Below, in pieces: positions 7,848-15,958 of a stretch of 64,000 bases of DNA; within the stretch, counting starts at the first letter, position 1; each line of letters begins with the position of its first letter. The notes below the pieces were generated by a model, which saw only the letters and a list, made by a program, of their open reading frames with translations, did not search any database and had not been told where the DNA came from. The translations under genes were made by a program, and so were the position numbers. The DNA comes from Pseudomonas chlororaphis. GTDB lineage: Bacteria > Pseudomonadota > Gammaproteobacteria > Pseudomonadales > Pseudomonadaceae. The stretch covers positions 1-64,000 of the forward strand of contig NZ_JSFK01000019.1 in NCBI RefSeq assembly GCF_000783395.1, given 5' to 3'.

Positions 7848-9506
7848 ATGCTCACCCTGCTCAATCTGCTTTCCGCCGTGGCCCTGCTGATCTGGGGCAC
7901 GCACATCGTCCGAACCGGCATTCTGCGGGTGTACGGCACCAACTTGCGGCATGTGATCGGCCAGAACATGTCCAAGCGCTGGCTGGCCTTTGTCGCTGGC
8001 ATTGTCGTGACCTCGATGGTGCAGAGCAGCAACGCCACCGCCATGCTCGTGACGTCTTTCGTCGGTCAGGGTTTGATGGCGCTGACTCCGGCGCTGGCGA
8101 CCATGCTCGGTGCCGACGTTGGTACCGCGCTGATGGCGCGGGTGCTGACGTTCGATCTGTCGTGGCTGTCGCCGCTGCTGATTTTCCTCGGGGTGATTTT
8201 CTTTCTGTCGCGCAAACAGACGCGTCTTGGGCAGATGGGCCGGGTGTCCATCGGCCTCGGGCTGATCATTCTCGCGCTGCAATTGATCGTTGAGGCCGCC
8301 GCGCCAATCACCCATGCGCAAGGTGTGAAGGTGATTTTCGCCTCGCTGACCGGTGACATCCTGCTCGATGCCCTGGTTGGCGCGTTGTTCGCGATGATTT
8401 CCTATTCCAGCCTCGCCGCCGTGCTGCTCACCGCGACCCTGGCCGGCGCCAGTGTGATCAGCCTGCCGGTGGCGATTGGTCTGGTGATTGGCGCCAACAT
8501 CGGCAGCGGCGTGCTGGCGTTCATGAGCACCAGCATGCAGAACGCCGCCGGCCGGCAAGTGGCGCTGGGTAGCCTGTTGTACAAGCTGATCGGCCTGTTG
8601 CTGATCATCCCGGTACTTGACCCGCTGGTGCACTGGATCGACAGCCTCGATTTCAGCCCGCAGGAAATGGTCATCGGCTTCCACCTGCTCTACAACACCG
8701 CGCGTTGCCTGATTCTGCTGCCGAGCGTCGGGCCGATGGCGCGACTCTGCGCGTGGCTGCTGCCGGAACGCCCCGAGGTCAACGGCACCGCCAAGCCGCG
8801 TCACCTCGACGCCACCGCACTGGTCACACCGAGTCTGGCGCTGGCCAACGCCGCGCGGGAAACCCTGCGCATGGGTGATCTGCTGGAGAACATGCTCGAC
8901 GCCACCCTTGATGTTCTGCGCGGCAAGCAGACCGCTGTCACCCAGGAAATACGTCGGCTGACCGATGACATCGAATCCTTGTACAGCGCGATCAAGCTCT
9001 ACCTGGCGCAGATGCCCCGCGAAGACCTCGGCGAGCAGGACAGTCGGCGCTGGGCCGAAATCATCGAGCTGGCGATCAACCTGAAACTGGCCAGCGACCT
9101 GATCGAACGCATGCTGCGCAAGATCCAGCAGCAGAAGACCTCGCAGCGCCGCTCGTTTTCTGAAGAAGGCCTGGAGGATCTGGCCGGTCTGCAACAGCAA
9201 TTGATCTCTAACCTGCGCCTGGGCCTCTCGGTATTCCTCAGCGGCGACCGCGAAAGTGCCCGGCAATTGCTGCGCGAGAAACGCCGTTTTCGCGCGCAGG
9301 AACGCCGATTGGCCCACGCGCATGTCAGCCGTTTGCAACGCAAGATCGTGCAGAGTATCGAGACCAGTTCGCTGCACCTGGAGTTGATTGCCGACATGAA
9401 ACGCTTGAATTCGCTGTTTTGCGGCAGTGCGTATGTGGTGCTGGAAACGGCGGATACCGGGGCGCTGGCGGCGGATGATATTGCCGACATTACGCATTCG
9501 CCTTGA
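7848..9506 (+). CDS. Na/Pi cotransporter family protein with PhoU-like tail
   Basis: This 552-aa protein combines an N-terminal Na+/phosphate cotransporter membrane domain (residues about 1-310, eight or so segments) with a C-terminal cytoplasmic PhoU-like helical domain (about 340-540). The two transport repeats carry the family serine motifs: MVQSSNATAMLVTSFVGQG near 61-79 and YSSLAAVLLTATLAG near 185-199. Relatives (NptA, YjbB) move phosphate outward or inward with sodium. The PhoU-like tail probably senses or gates. It is a single-gene unit bounded by REP elements; no pst or pho genes are adjacent. Confidence 0.88.
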   Translation: MLTLLNLLSAVALLIWGTHIVRTGILRVYGTNLRHVIGQNMSKRWLAFVAGIVVTSMVQSSNATAMLVTSFVGQGLMALTPALATMLGADVGTALMARVLTFDLSWLSPLLIFLGVIFFLSRKQTRLGQMGRVSIGLGLIILALQLIVEAAAPITHAQGVKVIFASLTGDILLDALVGALFAMISYSSLAAVLLTATLAGASVISLPVAIGLVIGANIGSGVLAFMSTSMQNAAGRQVALGSLLYKLIGLLLIIPVLDPLVHWIDSLDFSPQEMVIGFHLLYNTARCLILLPSVGPMARLCAWLLPERPEVNGTAKPRHLDATALVTPSLALANAARETLRMGDLLENMLDATLDVLRGKQTAVTQEIRRLTDDIESLYSAIKLYLAQMPREDLGEQDSRRWAEIIELAINLKLASDLIERMLRKIQQQKTSQRRSFSEEGLEDLAGLQQQLISNLRLGLSVFLSGDRESARQLLREKRRFRAQERRLAHAHVSRLQRKIVQSIETSSLHLELIADMKRLNSLFCGSAYVVLETADTGALAADDIADITHSP

Positions 9507-9557
9507 ACGACTGGGGTTAAGGTCAGTCAGTAACACAGAGTTCAGCCTCGAGGGCCT

Positions 9558-9634
9558 CATCGCTGGCAAGTCAGCTCCCACAGGGTTTTGTGAACGCCGC
9601 AAATCCTTGTGGGAGCTGGCTTGCTCGCGATGGG
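9558..9634. repeat. REP doublet with one hybrid arm
   Basis: The left arm is TCGCTGGCAAGTCAGCTCCCACAGG and the right arm CCTTGTGGGAGCTGGCTTGC, but the right arm ends in CTCGCGA rather than CCAGCGA. The pair therefore mixes the CTGGC family (15856, 55559) with the CGAGC family. It separates the Na/Pi gene from the peptidase gene. Confidence 0.75.
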
Positions 9635-9683
9635 CCCCTGACTGACGACACGGATCTCCAAATCAGCCGTACGGAAGCCTGTT

Positions 9684-11063
9684 ATGCGTTGCCTGTTGTT
9701 CGCCTGTCTGTTGCTCGGTTCCCTGCCCTCATTCGCCCTGGATCGTTTTCAGGTCGAAGGCTATGCGCTGCCCAACGGTTTGCAGTTGCTGCTCAAGCCC
9801 GGCACCGAGCGCGGGCATGTGGCGATCCGGCTGGTGGTCGGCGTCGGCCTCGATGATTTCGACTGCGATGACAAAGAGCTGCCACACTTGCTCGAGCACT
9901 TGTTGTTCAGCGGCATCGATGCCACTGGCGAAGGCGGCCTGGAAGAACGCATGCAGGCGCTGGGTGGTGACTGGAATGCGTTCACCAGCAACGCCGACAC
10001 CACGTTTGTCATCGAAGCACCGGCGAAAAACCAGCGCAAAGTGCTCGACCTGCTGCTCGCTCTGCTTACGCAAACGCGCATTGACGACAACGCGATCAAC
10101 GCCGCCAAACGTGTGGTCGAGCGCGAGGACGGCGGCCATTACACACGCCTGCAACGCTTTCTCGATCGTCAGGATCTCGGCCACACCGCGAGCAATCAGC
10201 TCGCCGTCGAACTGGGCCTGAAATGCCCGCAGCGTGCCGAAGTCGGTCACCTGACTCAGGAGCAGTTGGAAAAGGTGCGCAAAGCCTGGTACGCGCCGAA
10301 CAACATGACCCTGATCGTCGTCGGCGAACTCGACAAACTGCTGCCCGCTTATCTGGAGCGCACCTGGGGCGCGCTCGAAGCGGTCGAGCCGAGCGAGCAC
10401 CGCCCGCTGCCGGACATCCGTACCAGCGCCGCCCATGAACGCACCCTCACCCGTGGCTTTATCGGCGACAGCGCCAAGCTGCACTGGCTGGTGCCGGAGC
10501 CGGTGATCGATGATCAGTACGACCAGACCTTCGACATTCTCAAGGATTACCTCGACTGGGCGTTGTACCGACAGATCCGCCTCAACCACGGTTTGTCCTA
10601 CGGGCCGTGGGCTGAGCGTGAGGTATTTGGCGGCGTCGGCTTCATGAGCCTGAATGCCGACCTCGATCGCGATGATGTCGACGAGGCCATTCAGGTGCTG
10701 GAAGACCTCAAGGCTGATCTGCTGAAAAACGGCCTCGACCCGGACACCTTTGCGCGGATCAAACAGGCCTCGATCGCCCATCAGGCCTGGGCGGTCCAGG
10801 GCAACAGCGCGATGGCGGATTACTACTGGAGCGCCCTCGCTGATTACCAGGACGGTCGCTTTGCCAACCCCGCGCGCGAGCTGCAAGGAGTGACCCTGGA
10901 AGCGGCGAACAAGGCCATGCGCGAGTTGCTGTTGCAACCGGGGTATTTGCGGATCGAGAAGCCGTTGATCAGTGATGATCAGCTGTTGTGGTTGAGTGCG
11001 GGTGGGTTGGGTCTGGTGTTGTTGATCCTGATCGGCTGGCGTTTGCACCGCAAGCGGGGTTGA
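9684..11063 (+). CDS. M16-family zinc metallopeptidase, membrane anchored
   Basis: This 459-aa protein is an insulinase/pitrilysin-family peptidase. The inverted zinc motif H-x-x-E-H is present as PHLLEHLLFSG near residue 70, with downstream acidic residues in the VVEREDGG helix. A signal peptide (CLLLGSLPSFA) directs it to the periplasm. A C-terminal segment, LWLSAGGLGLVLLILIGW, followed by RLHRKRG gives a membrane anchor, which is unusual for M16 peptidases. The length corresponds to a single M16 half (N- and C-domains), so activity may need dimerisation. Substrate unknown. Confidence 0.85.
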   Translation: MRCLLFACLLLGSLPSFALDRFQVEGYALPNGLQLLLKPGTERGHVAIRLVVGVGLDDFDCDDKELPHLLEHLLFSGIDATGEGGLEERMQALGGDWNAFTSNADTTFVIEAPAKNQRKVLDLLLALLTQTRIDDNAINAAKRVVEREDGGHYTRLQRFLDRQDLGHTASNQLAVELGLKCPQRAEVGHLTQEQLEKVRKAWYAPNNMTLIVVGELDKLLPAYLERTWGALEAVEPSEHRPLPDIRTSAAHERTLTRGFIGDSAKLHWLVPEPVIDDQYDQTFDILKDYLDWALYRQIRLNHGLSYGPWAEREVFGGVGFMSLNADLDRDDVDEAIQVLEDLKADLLKNGLDPDTFARIKQASIAHQAWAVQGNSAMADYYWSALADYQDGRFANPARELQGVTLEAANKAMRELLLQPGYLRIEKPLISDDQLLWLSAGGLGLVLLILIGWRLHRKRG

Positions 11064-11068
11064 AGATC

Positions 11069-11145
11069 AAAAGATCGCAGCCTGCGGCAGCTCCTACAGG
11101 GGATTGCGTTCCAAATGTAGGAGCTGCCGCAGGCTGCGATCTTTT
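11069..11145. repeat. REP doublet, GCCGCAGG type
   Basis: Two perfect 28-nt inverted arms (core TAGGAGCTGCCGCAGGCTGC) flank a 21-nt spacer. This is a third REP family in the window. It ends the peptidase gene and precedes the DUF5924 gene, and could fold into a transcript-end hairpin. Confidence 0.85.
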
Positions 11146-11248
11146 GAGGCCCTGAAATGCACCGTATAAGTGACCGGCAGCCTCGCCACAACGCCCGGCG
11201 GGCGCTACTCTGTCGAGGTTTTTTCCCCTCAAGTCGTGAACTGCCCAA

Positions 11249-12277
11249 ATGCCAAAAATACAGCTCCTGATCCAGCGCATTCTCGAACTGATGAAGCGCT
11301 ATCCCGGGGTTATTGCGCTTGGTGGTTTTATCTCTGGGGTCGGCAGTTTCATCATGGTCGATCGTCAGCAAGGGCTGGCGAGCTGGATCACCGTGATCAT
11401 GCTGCTCAGCTGGATCTGGCTGATGCTGGAAAACACCCTGACCGGCCTCTTCACCCGCGTGTTCAAACGCGAGATTCCCCAGCCACTGCTGCGTTACGCG
11501 ACGCAGATGATCCATCAGGAAAGCCTGTTTTTCGTCCTGCCGTTCTTTTTCATCACCACGACGTGGAATAGCGGACAGCTGTTTTTCACCGGCCTGCTCA
11601 GCGTCGCCGCGTTGATCTCGATCGTCGATCCGCTCTATTACAAATGGCTGGCGCCACGGCGCTGGGCGTTTCTCGCACTGCACACCCTGACCCTGTTCGC
11701 CGCCCTGCTCACTGCGTTGCCGGTGATCATGCACCTGACCACGGCGCAGAGTTTCAAGTGGGCGCTGGGCATTGCCGTGCTGTTGTCGTTCCCGAGTCTG
11801 GCGTCGATCTTCCCGATCCGCACGGTGCGTAACGCTTTGGCCATTCTGTGCATCACCGTCGGCATCGGTGGCGTTGGTTGGGCGCTGCGTTCGTGGGTGC
11901 CGCCGGCGACGCTGTGGATGACGGATGTGGCGATCAGCACGCAAATGCAGGACCGCACTCCCGGTGCCAGCCTCGACACGGTCAGCGCCGAGCAGATTCG
12001 TGGCGATGGCCTCTACGCCTACACCGCGATCAATGCGCCGCGCGGGCTGGATGAGCGGATTTATCACGTCTGGCAATTCAACGGCAAAGAGGTCGACCGC
12101 ATCGCCCTCGATATCCACGGCGGGCGCAAGGAAGGCTACCGGGCGTGGACGCACAAGCAGAACTTCCCCGGTAACCCGGCGGGTAAATGGCAGGTGCGCG
12201 TGCTGACCGAGGATGGCCAGGTGATTGGCGTACTGCGCTTCGAAATCACAGACAGCACAGCGATCAAAGAAAAGTAA
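11249..12277 (+). CDS. DUF5924/DUF2914 membrane protein
   Basis: This 342-aa protein of unknown function has an N-terminal membrane part (residues about 15-225, six or more segments) and a C-terminal extracytoplasmic DUF2914 domain (about 230-340). The tail includes ERIYHVWQFNGKEVDRIAL and GYRAWTHKQNFPGNPAGKW, the usual DUF2914 core. The architecture suggests an envelope sensor or assembly factor, but no catalytic residues can be named. It is preceded by a REP pair and followed after 54 nt by the Mla-like operon, without clear operon coupling. The ATG has only a weak ribosome site. Confidence 0.7.
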   Translation: MPKIQLLIQRILELMKRYPGVIALGGFISGVGSFIMVDRQQGLASWITVIMLLSWIWLMLENTLTGLFTRVFKREIPQPLLRYATQMIHQESLFFVLPFFFITTTWNSGQLFFTGLLSVAALISIVDPLYYKWLAPRRWAFLALHTLTLFAALLTALPVIMHLTTAQSFKWALGIAVLLSFPSLASIFPIRTVRNALAILCITVGIGGVGWALRSWVPPATLWMTDVAISTQMQDRTPGASLDTVSAEQIRGDGLYAYTAINAPRGLDERIYHVWQFNGKEVDRIALDIHGGRKEGYRAWTHKQNFPGNPAGKWQVRVLTEDGQVIGVLRFEITDSTAIKEK

Positions 12278-12331
12278 TCCGGTTCGTGCTATTACGTTAG
12301 TTCGCATAGAGGCCGAACAAGCACGGAGCTT

Positions 12332-13480
12332 ATGACCAGCAGCTCGATCAGCGGTAATGCCCAACTGGACACGTCGATAACCCCTGCTCGTCTGCGGGTC
12401 ACGGGGGACTGGACGCTTGCCCATTACGCCGAGCTCAAGCAACTGAGCGAAAAGCTCCACGGCCAGTACGATGGCAACACCCCGATCGACCTCAACAGCC
12501 TCGGCGCTCTCGACACTGCTGGCGCTTCGTTGCTGGTCGAACTGCTCGGCTCCGAACGCCTGGGCCAATCCGCCGAACACCCCGATTGCACCCTGACCTC
12601 CGCCGACCGCGCGCTGCTGCAAACCGTGTACTGCTCGATGACCGATTTCTGCGTGCCGATCAAGGAACCGGAAATCAGCGTCAGCGTGCAATTGCTCACG
12701 CGCATCGGTCGCGCCGTCGACACCGTCTGGCAAGACACCCTGCAATTGCTCGGCTTCGTCGGCCTGATCATGGAAACCATCGCGCGCAGCCTGTTCCGGC
12801 CCAAGCGCTGGCGGATCACGCCGATGATCGCGCACATCGAACAGACCGGTCTCGACGCCGCGCCGATCGTGGCATTGCTGACCTTTCTGGTCGGCGCGGT
12901 GGTGGCGTTTCTCGGCGCCACGGTGCTGGCCAGTTTCGGCGCGACGATTTTTACCGTGGACCTGGTCGGGTTCTCGTTCCTGCGCGAGTTCGGCGTACTG
13001 CTCACAGCGATCCTGATGGCCGGGCGCACCGCCAGTGCCTTCACCGCACAGATCGGCTCGATGAAGGCCAACGAAGAAATCGATGCGATCCGCACCCTCG
13101 GCCTCGACCCGATGGAGCTGCTGGTGGTGCCGCGCGTGCTGGCGATGCTGGTGGCGTTGCCGATGCTGACCTTCCTGGCGATGCTCTGCGGGATTATCGG
13201 CGGCGGCGTGGTCTGCGCAGTGTCGCTGGATATCTCACCGGCGATGTTCCTGACGCTGCTGCAGTCGGACATCGGCGTGCAGCACTTTCTGGTCGGCTTG
13301 GTGAAGGCACCGATCTTCGCCTTCATCATTGCCGCGATTGGTTGTCTGGAAGGCTTCAAGGTCAGCGGCAGTGCCGAATCGGTCGGCGCCCACACCACGT
13401 CCGCCGTGGTGCAGTCGATTTTCGTGGTGATCGTGCTCGACGCGGTGGCCGCGCTGTTCTTCATGGAGATGGGCTGGTGA
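12332..13480 (+). CDS. MlaE-family lipid ABC permease with fused STAS domain
   Basis: This 382-aa protein joins an N-terminal STAS domain (residues about 15-105; LRVTGDWTLAHYAELKQLSE and IDLNSLGALDTAGASLLVEL) to an MlaE-type permease (about 120-380, five to six segments with MKANEEIDAIRTLGLDPMEL). In the classical Mla system the STAS subunit MlaB is separate; here it is built into the permease, as in the YrbE/PqiAB-like branch. The operon continues with the ATPase (overlapping start), an MCE protein and a lipoprotein. The role inferred is phospholipid or other lipid movement between inner and outer membrane. Confidence 0.88.
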   Translation: MTSSSISGNAQLDTSITPARLRVTGDWTLAHYAELKQLSEKLHGQYDGNTPIDLNSLGALDTAGASLLVELLGSERLGQSAEHPDCTLTSADRALLQTVYCSMTDFCVPIKEPEISVSVQLLTRIGRAVDTVWQDTLQLLGFVGLIMETIARSLFRPKRWRITPMIAHIEQTGLDAAPIVALLTFLVGAVVAFLGATVLASFGATIFTVDLVGFSFLREFGVLLTAILMAGRTASAFTAQIGSMKANEEIDAIRTLGLDPMELLVVPRVLAMLVALPMLTFLAMLCGIIGGGVVCAVSLDISPAMFLTLLQSDIGVQHFLVGLVKAPIFAFIIAAIGCLEGFKVSGSAESVGAHTTSAVVQSIFVVIVLDAVAALFFMEMGW

Positions 13481-14280
13481 GTCGTCTACCCCGCGCGCCC
13501 TCGGAGGCGGTGATCGAAGTCCGTGGCCTGTGCAATCGCTTCGGCAGCCAGAGCGTGCACGAGAACCTCGATCTGGATTTGTACAAAGGTGAAATCCTTG
13601 CCGTGGTCGGTGGCTCCGGCAGTGGCAAATCGGTGCTGTTGCGCAGTATCGTCGGCCTGCGCCGGCCAAGCGAAGGTATGGTCAAAGTGTTCGGCAAGAA
13701 CCTGCCGAGCCTGTCCGAACATGAGCGCTCGCTGGTCGAACGTCGCTTCGGTGTGCTGTTCCAGAAAGGCGCGCTGTTCTCCTCGCTGACTGTCACCGAG
13801 AACGTCGCCCTGCCCCTTATCGAACACGCCGGCCTCAGCCGCAGCGACGCCGAGCACCTGGCGGCGGTGAAGCTGGCGCTGGCCGGTCTGCCGTTGTCGG
13901 CGGCGGACAAATACCCGGCGTCGCTGTCCGGCGGCATGATCAAGCGCGCCGCGCTGGCCCGGGCGCTGGCGCTGGATCCGGACATCCTGTTTCTCGATGA
14001 ACCCACCGCCGGTCTCGATCCGATTGGCGCGGCGCAATTCGATCAATTGATCCTGACCCTGCGCGATGCGCTCGGCCTTAGCGTGTTTCTGGTGACCCAC
14101 GACCTCGATACGCTCTACACCATTACCGACCGCGTGGCGGTGCTGGCGCAGAAAAAGGTCTTGGTCGCAGGGCCTATCGACGTCGTCTCGGAAACCGATG
14201 ACGCGTGGATTCACGAATACTTCCACGGCCCGCGCGGCCGCTCGGCGCTGGACGCCGCCAAATTGCTCAACGAGGTCTGA
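13477..14280 (+). CDS. MlaF-like lipid ABC transporter ATPase
   Basis: This 267-aa ATPase energises the lipid transporter. Walker A is GGSGSGKSV (near residue 45), the signature is LSGGMIKRAALARALAL, and Walker B is DILFLDEPTAGLD, with a downstream His switch (VTHDLD). The start is a GTG inside the permease stop (GTGA overlap, 4 nt), giving MSRLPRAP; this indicates translational coupling. Longer in-frame readings upstream lie antiparallel to the permease frame and lack domain similarity. The C-terminus (DDAWIHEYFHGPRGR) is typical of MlaF proteins. Confidence 0.9.
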   Translation: MSRLPRAPSEAVIEVRGLCNRFGSQSVHENLDLDLYKGEILAVVGGSGSGKSVLLRSIVGLRRPSEGMVKVFGKNLPSLSEHERSLVERRFGVLFQKGALFSSLTVTENVALPLIEHAGLSRSDAEHLAAVKLALAGLPLSAADKYPASLSGGMIKRAALARALALDPDILFLDEPTAGLDPIGAAQFDQLILTLRDALGLSVFLVTHDLDTLYTITDRVAVLAQKKVLVAGPIDVVSETDDAWIHEYFHGPRGRSALDAAKLLNEV

Positions 14281-14281
14281 C

Positions 14282-15220
14282 ATGGAAACCCGAGCGCATC
14301 ATGTGTTGATCGGCCTGTTCACGGTGATTGTGGTGGCAGGCGCCCTGCTCTTCGGTCTGTTCCTGGCCAAGTCCAGCGTCGACACCGAGTTCAAGGACTA
14401 CGAAATTGTCTTCAGCGAGGCGGTCAGTGGCTTGTCCAAGGGCAGCCCGGTGCAGTACAGCGGGATCAAGGTCGGCGATGTGATCAACCTGCGCCTCGAT
14501 CCAAAAGACCCACGACGGGTGCTGGCGCGGATTCGTCTGGCCGGTGACACGCCGGTCAAGGAAGACACTCAGGCCAAACTGGCGCTGGCCGGGATCACCG
14601 GCACTTCGATCATCCAGCTCAGCGGTGGTACGCCCGAGAGCCCGAAACTGACCGGCCATGACGGCAAACTGCCGCTGATTGTCGCCTCGCCCTCGCCTAT
14701 TTCGCGCTTGCTCAATGACTCCAACGATTTGATGACCGGCATCACTGCGTTGCTGCAGAACGCCAATCAGATGTTCTCTGCCGAGAATGTCGAGCGCGTC
14801 AGCAAGACCCTCGCGCATCTGGAGCAAACCACCGGCACCATCAACGATCAGCGCGGTGACATCAAGCAAGCCATGCAGCAACTGGCGACCGTCGGTAAAC
14901 AGGCCGGCAGCATGCTCGAACAGACGTCGCTGCTGATGCGCAACGCCAACGGTTTGATCAACGATCAGGGCAAACAGGCGCTGGGCAGCGCGGAGCAAGC
15001 GATGAAGTCGCTGGAACAAAGCACGACCACCATCAGCACCTTGCTTAGCAAAAACGAAAACTCCCTCGACAACGGCATGCAGGGTCTCAATGGCCTGGCC
15101 CCGGCGATCCGCGAACTTCGTGAGACGCTGACCTCGCTGCGCGCTATTTCCCAACGCCTTGAGGCCAACCCCAGCGGTTATCTGCTGGGCCGTGACAAGA
15201 ACAAGGAATTCACGCCATGA
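14282..15220 (+). CDS. MCE/MlaD-family lipid-binding protein
   Basis: This 312-aa protein is the periplasmic substrate-binding component. One membrane anchor (HHVLIGLFTVIVVAGALLFG, residues 5-24) is followed by a single MCE domain (about 38-120; GLSKGSPVQYSGIKVGDV). A long helical, Gln/Asn-rich tail (about 150-300) may extend the hexameric barrel as in longer MCE proteins. The ATG lies 1 nt after the ATPase stop. It overlaps the lipoprotein gene by 4 nt (ATGA). It is longer than E. coli MlaD (about 183 aa), which argues for a PqiB/YebT-like or Pseudomonas-specific branch. Confidence 0.9.
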   Translation: METRAHHVLIGLFTVIVVAGALLFGLFLAKSSVDTEFKDYEIVFSEAVSGLSKGSPVQYSGIKVGDVINLRLDPKDPRRVLARIRLAGDTPVKEDTQAKLALAGITGTSIIQLSGGTPESPKLTGHDGKLPLIVASPSPISRLLNDSNDLMTGITALLQNANQMFSAENVERVSKTLAHLEQTTGTINDQRGDIKQAMQQLATVGKQAGSMLEQTSLLMRNANGLINDQGKQALGSAEQAMKSLEQSTTTISTLLSKNENSLDNGMQGLNGLAPAIRELRETLTSLRAISQRLEANPSGYLLGRDKNKEFTP

Positions 15221-15843
15221 AGCTGACTCGACTCGCCCTCTTCGCTGCCGGTTTTGCCTTGATCAGCGCCTGCTCGATTCTGCCCAAGTCCGAGCCGTCG
15301 GATGTCTATCGCCTGCCGACTGCCCAGGCGCCCGCCTCAGCCAGTTCGGCGGTGACTCAGTCGTGGTCGCTGCGGCTGAACAAGCTGCAGGCCAGTGAAG
15401 CGTTGAACCGGCCGACGATTGCGGTGATTCCGCAGGGCGATGTGATCAGCAGCTACAAGGGCTCGCGCTGGAGTGATCCGGCGCCGGTGCTGGTGCGCAA
15501 TCGTCTGCTGGATGGGTTTCAGCGTGATGGTCGGGTGACGTTGCTCAGTACCGATGACAGCAACTTTGCTGCGGATCTGGAATTGGGTGGGAGTTTGCAG
15601 GCGTTTCAGACCGAGTATCAGGGCACGCAGGCCAGCGTTGTGGTGCGGGTTGATGCGTTGCTCGTGCGCGGTTATGACCAGCGGATTCTGGCCAGCCGCC
15701 GCTTTGAAGAGCGCCAGCCGTTGAGTGATGTGCAGGTGCCGGCGGTGGTCGCCGGGTTTGGTCAGGCCAGTGATCGCCTGACCGCGAAAGTCGTGGCTTG
15801 GGCCGTCGGCCAAGGCGAGAAACTGGCCCCGCCAAAACCTTAA
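15217..15843 (+). CDS. ABC-type transport auxiliary lipoprotein (PqiC-like)
   Basis: This 208-aa outer-membrane lipoprotein completes the MCE operon. The lipobox is ALISAC, with the acylated Cys at 19. Residues about 30-200 form the ABC_trans_aux (DUF330/PqiC) domain, recognisable by PSDVYRLP near the start and SSYKGSRWSDPAPVLVRNRL in the middle. Such lipoproteins dock MCE bridges at the outer membrane. It overlaps the upstream gene by 4 nt and is followed by a REP pair, which marks the operon end. Confidence 0.88.
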   Translation: MKLTRLALFAAGFALISACSILPKSEPSDVYRLPTAQAPASASSAVTQSWSLRLNKLQASEALNRPTIAVIPQGDVISSYKGSRWSDPAPVLVRNRLLDGFQRDGRVTLLSTDDSNFAADLELGGSLQAFQTEYQGTQASVVVRVDALLVRGYDQRILASRRFEERQPLSDVQVPAVVAGFGQASDRLTAKVVAWAVGQGEKLAPPKP

Positions 15844-15855
15844 GCCCAACACAGT

Positions 15856-15951
15856 CCCTGTGGGAGCTGGCTTGCCAGCGAAAGCGGCGTGTCAGGCAAC
15901 GTCAATGTTGGCAGTGCCGCCGCCATCGCTGGCAAGCCAGCTCCCACAGGG
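15856..15951. repeat. REP doublet, GAGCTGGCTTGCCAGC type
   Basis: Arms GTGGGAGCTGGCTTGCCAGC and the reverse complement flank a spacer of about 45 nt. It lies between the convergent MCE operon and the SpmAB-type gene. The same family recurs at 55559-55653. Confidence 0.85.
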
Positions 15952-15958
15952 TTCTCTA

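Noticed and set aside
7833-9602. 589-codon minus-strand frame opposite the Na/Pi gene
   Set aside because: Shadow frame; the plus-strand gene has clear transport motifs and a ribosome site.
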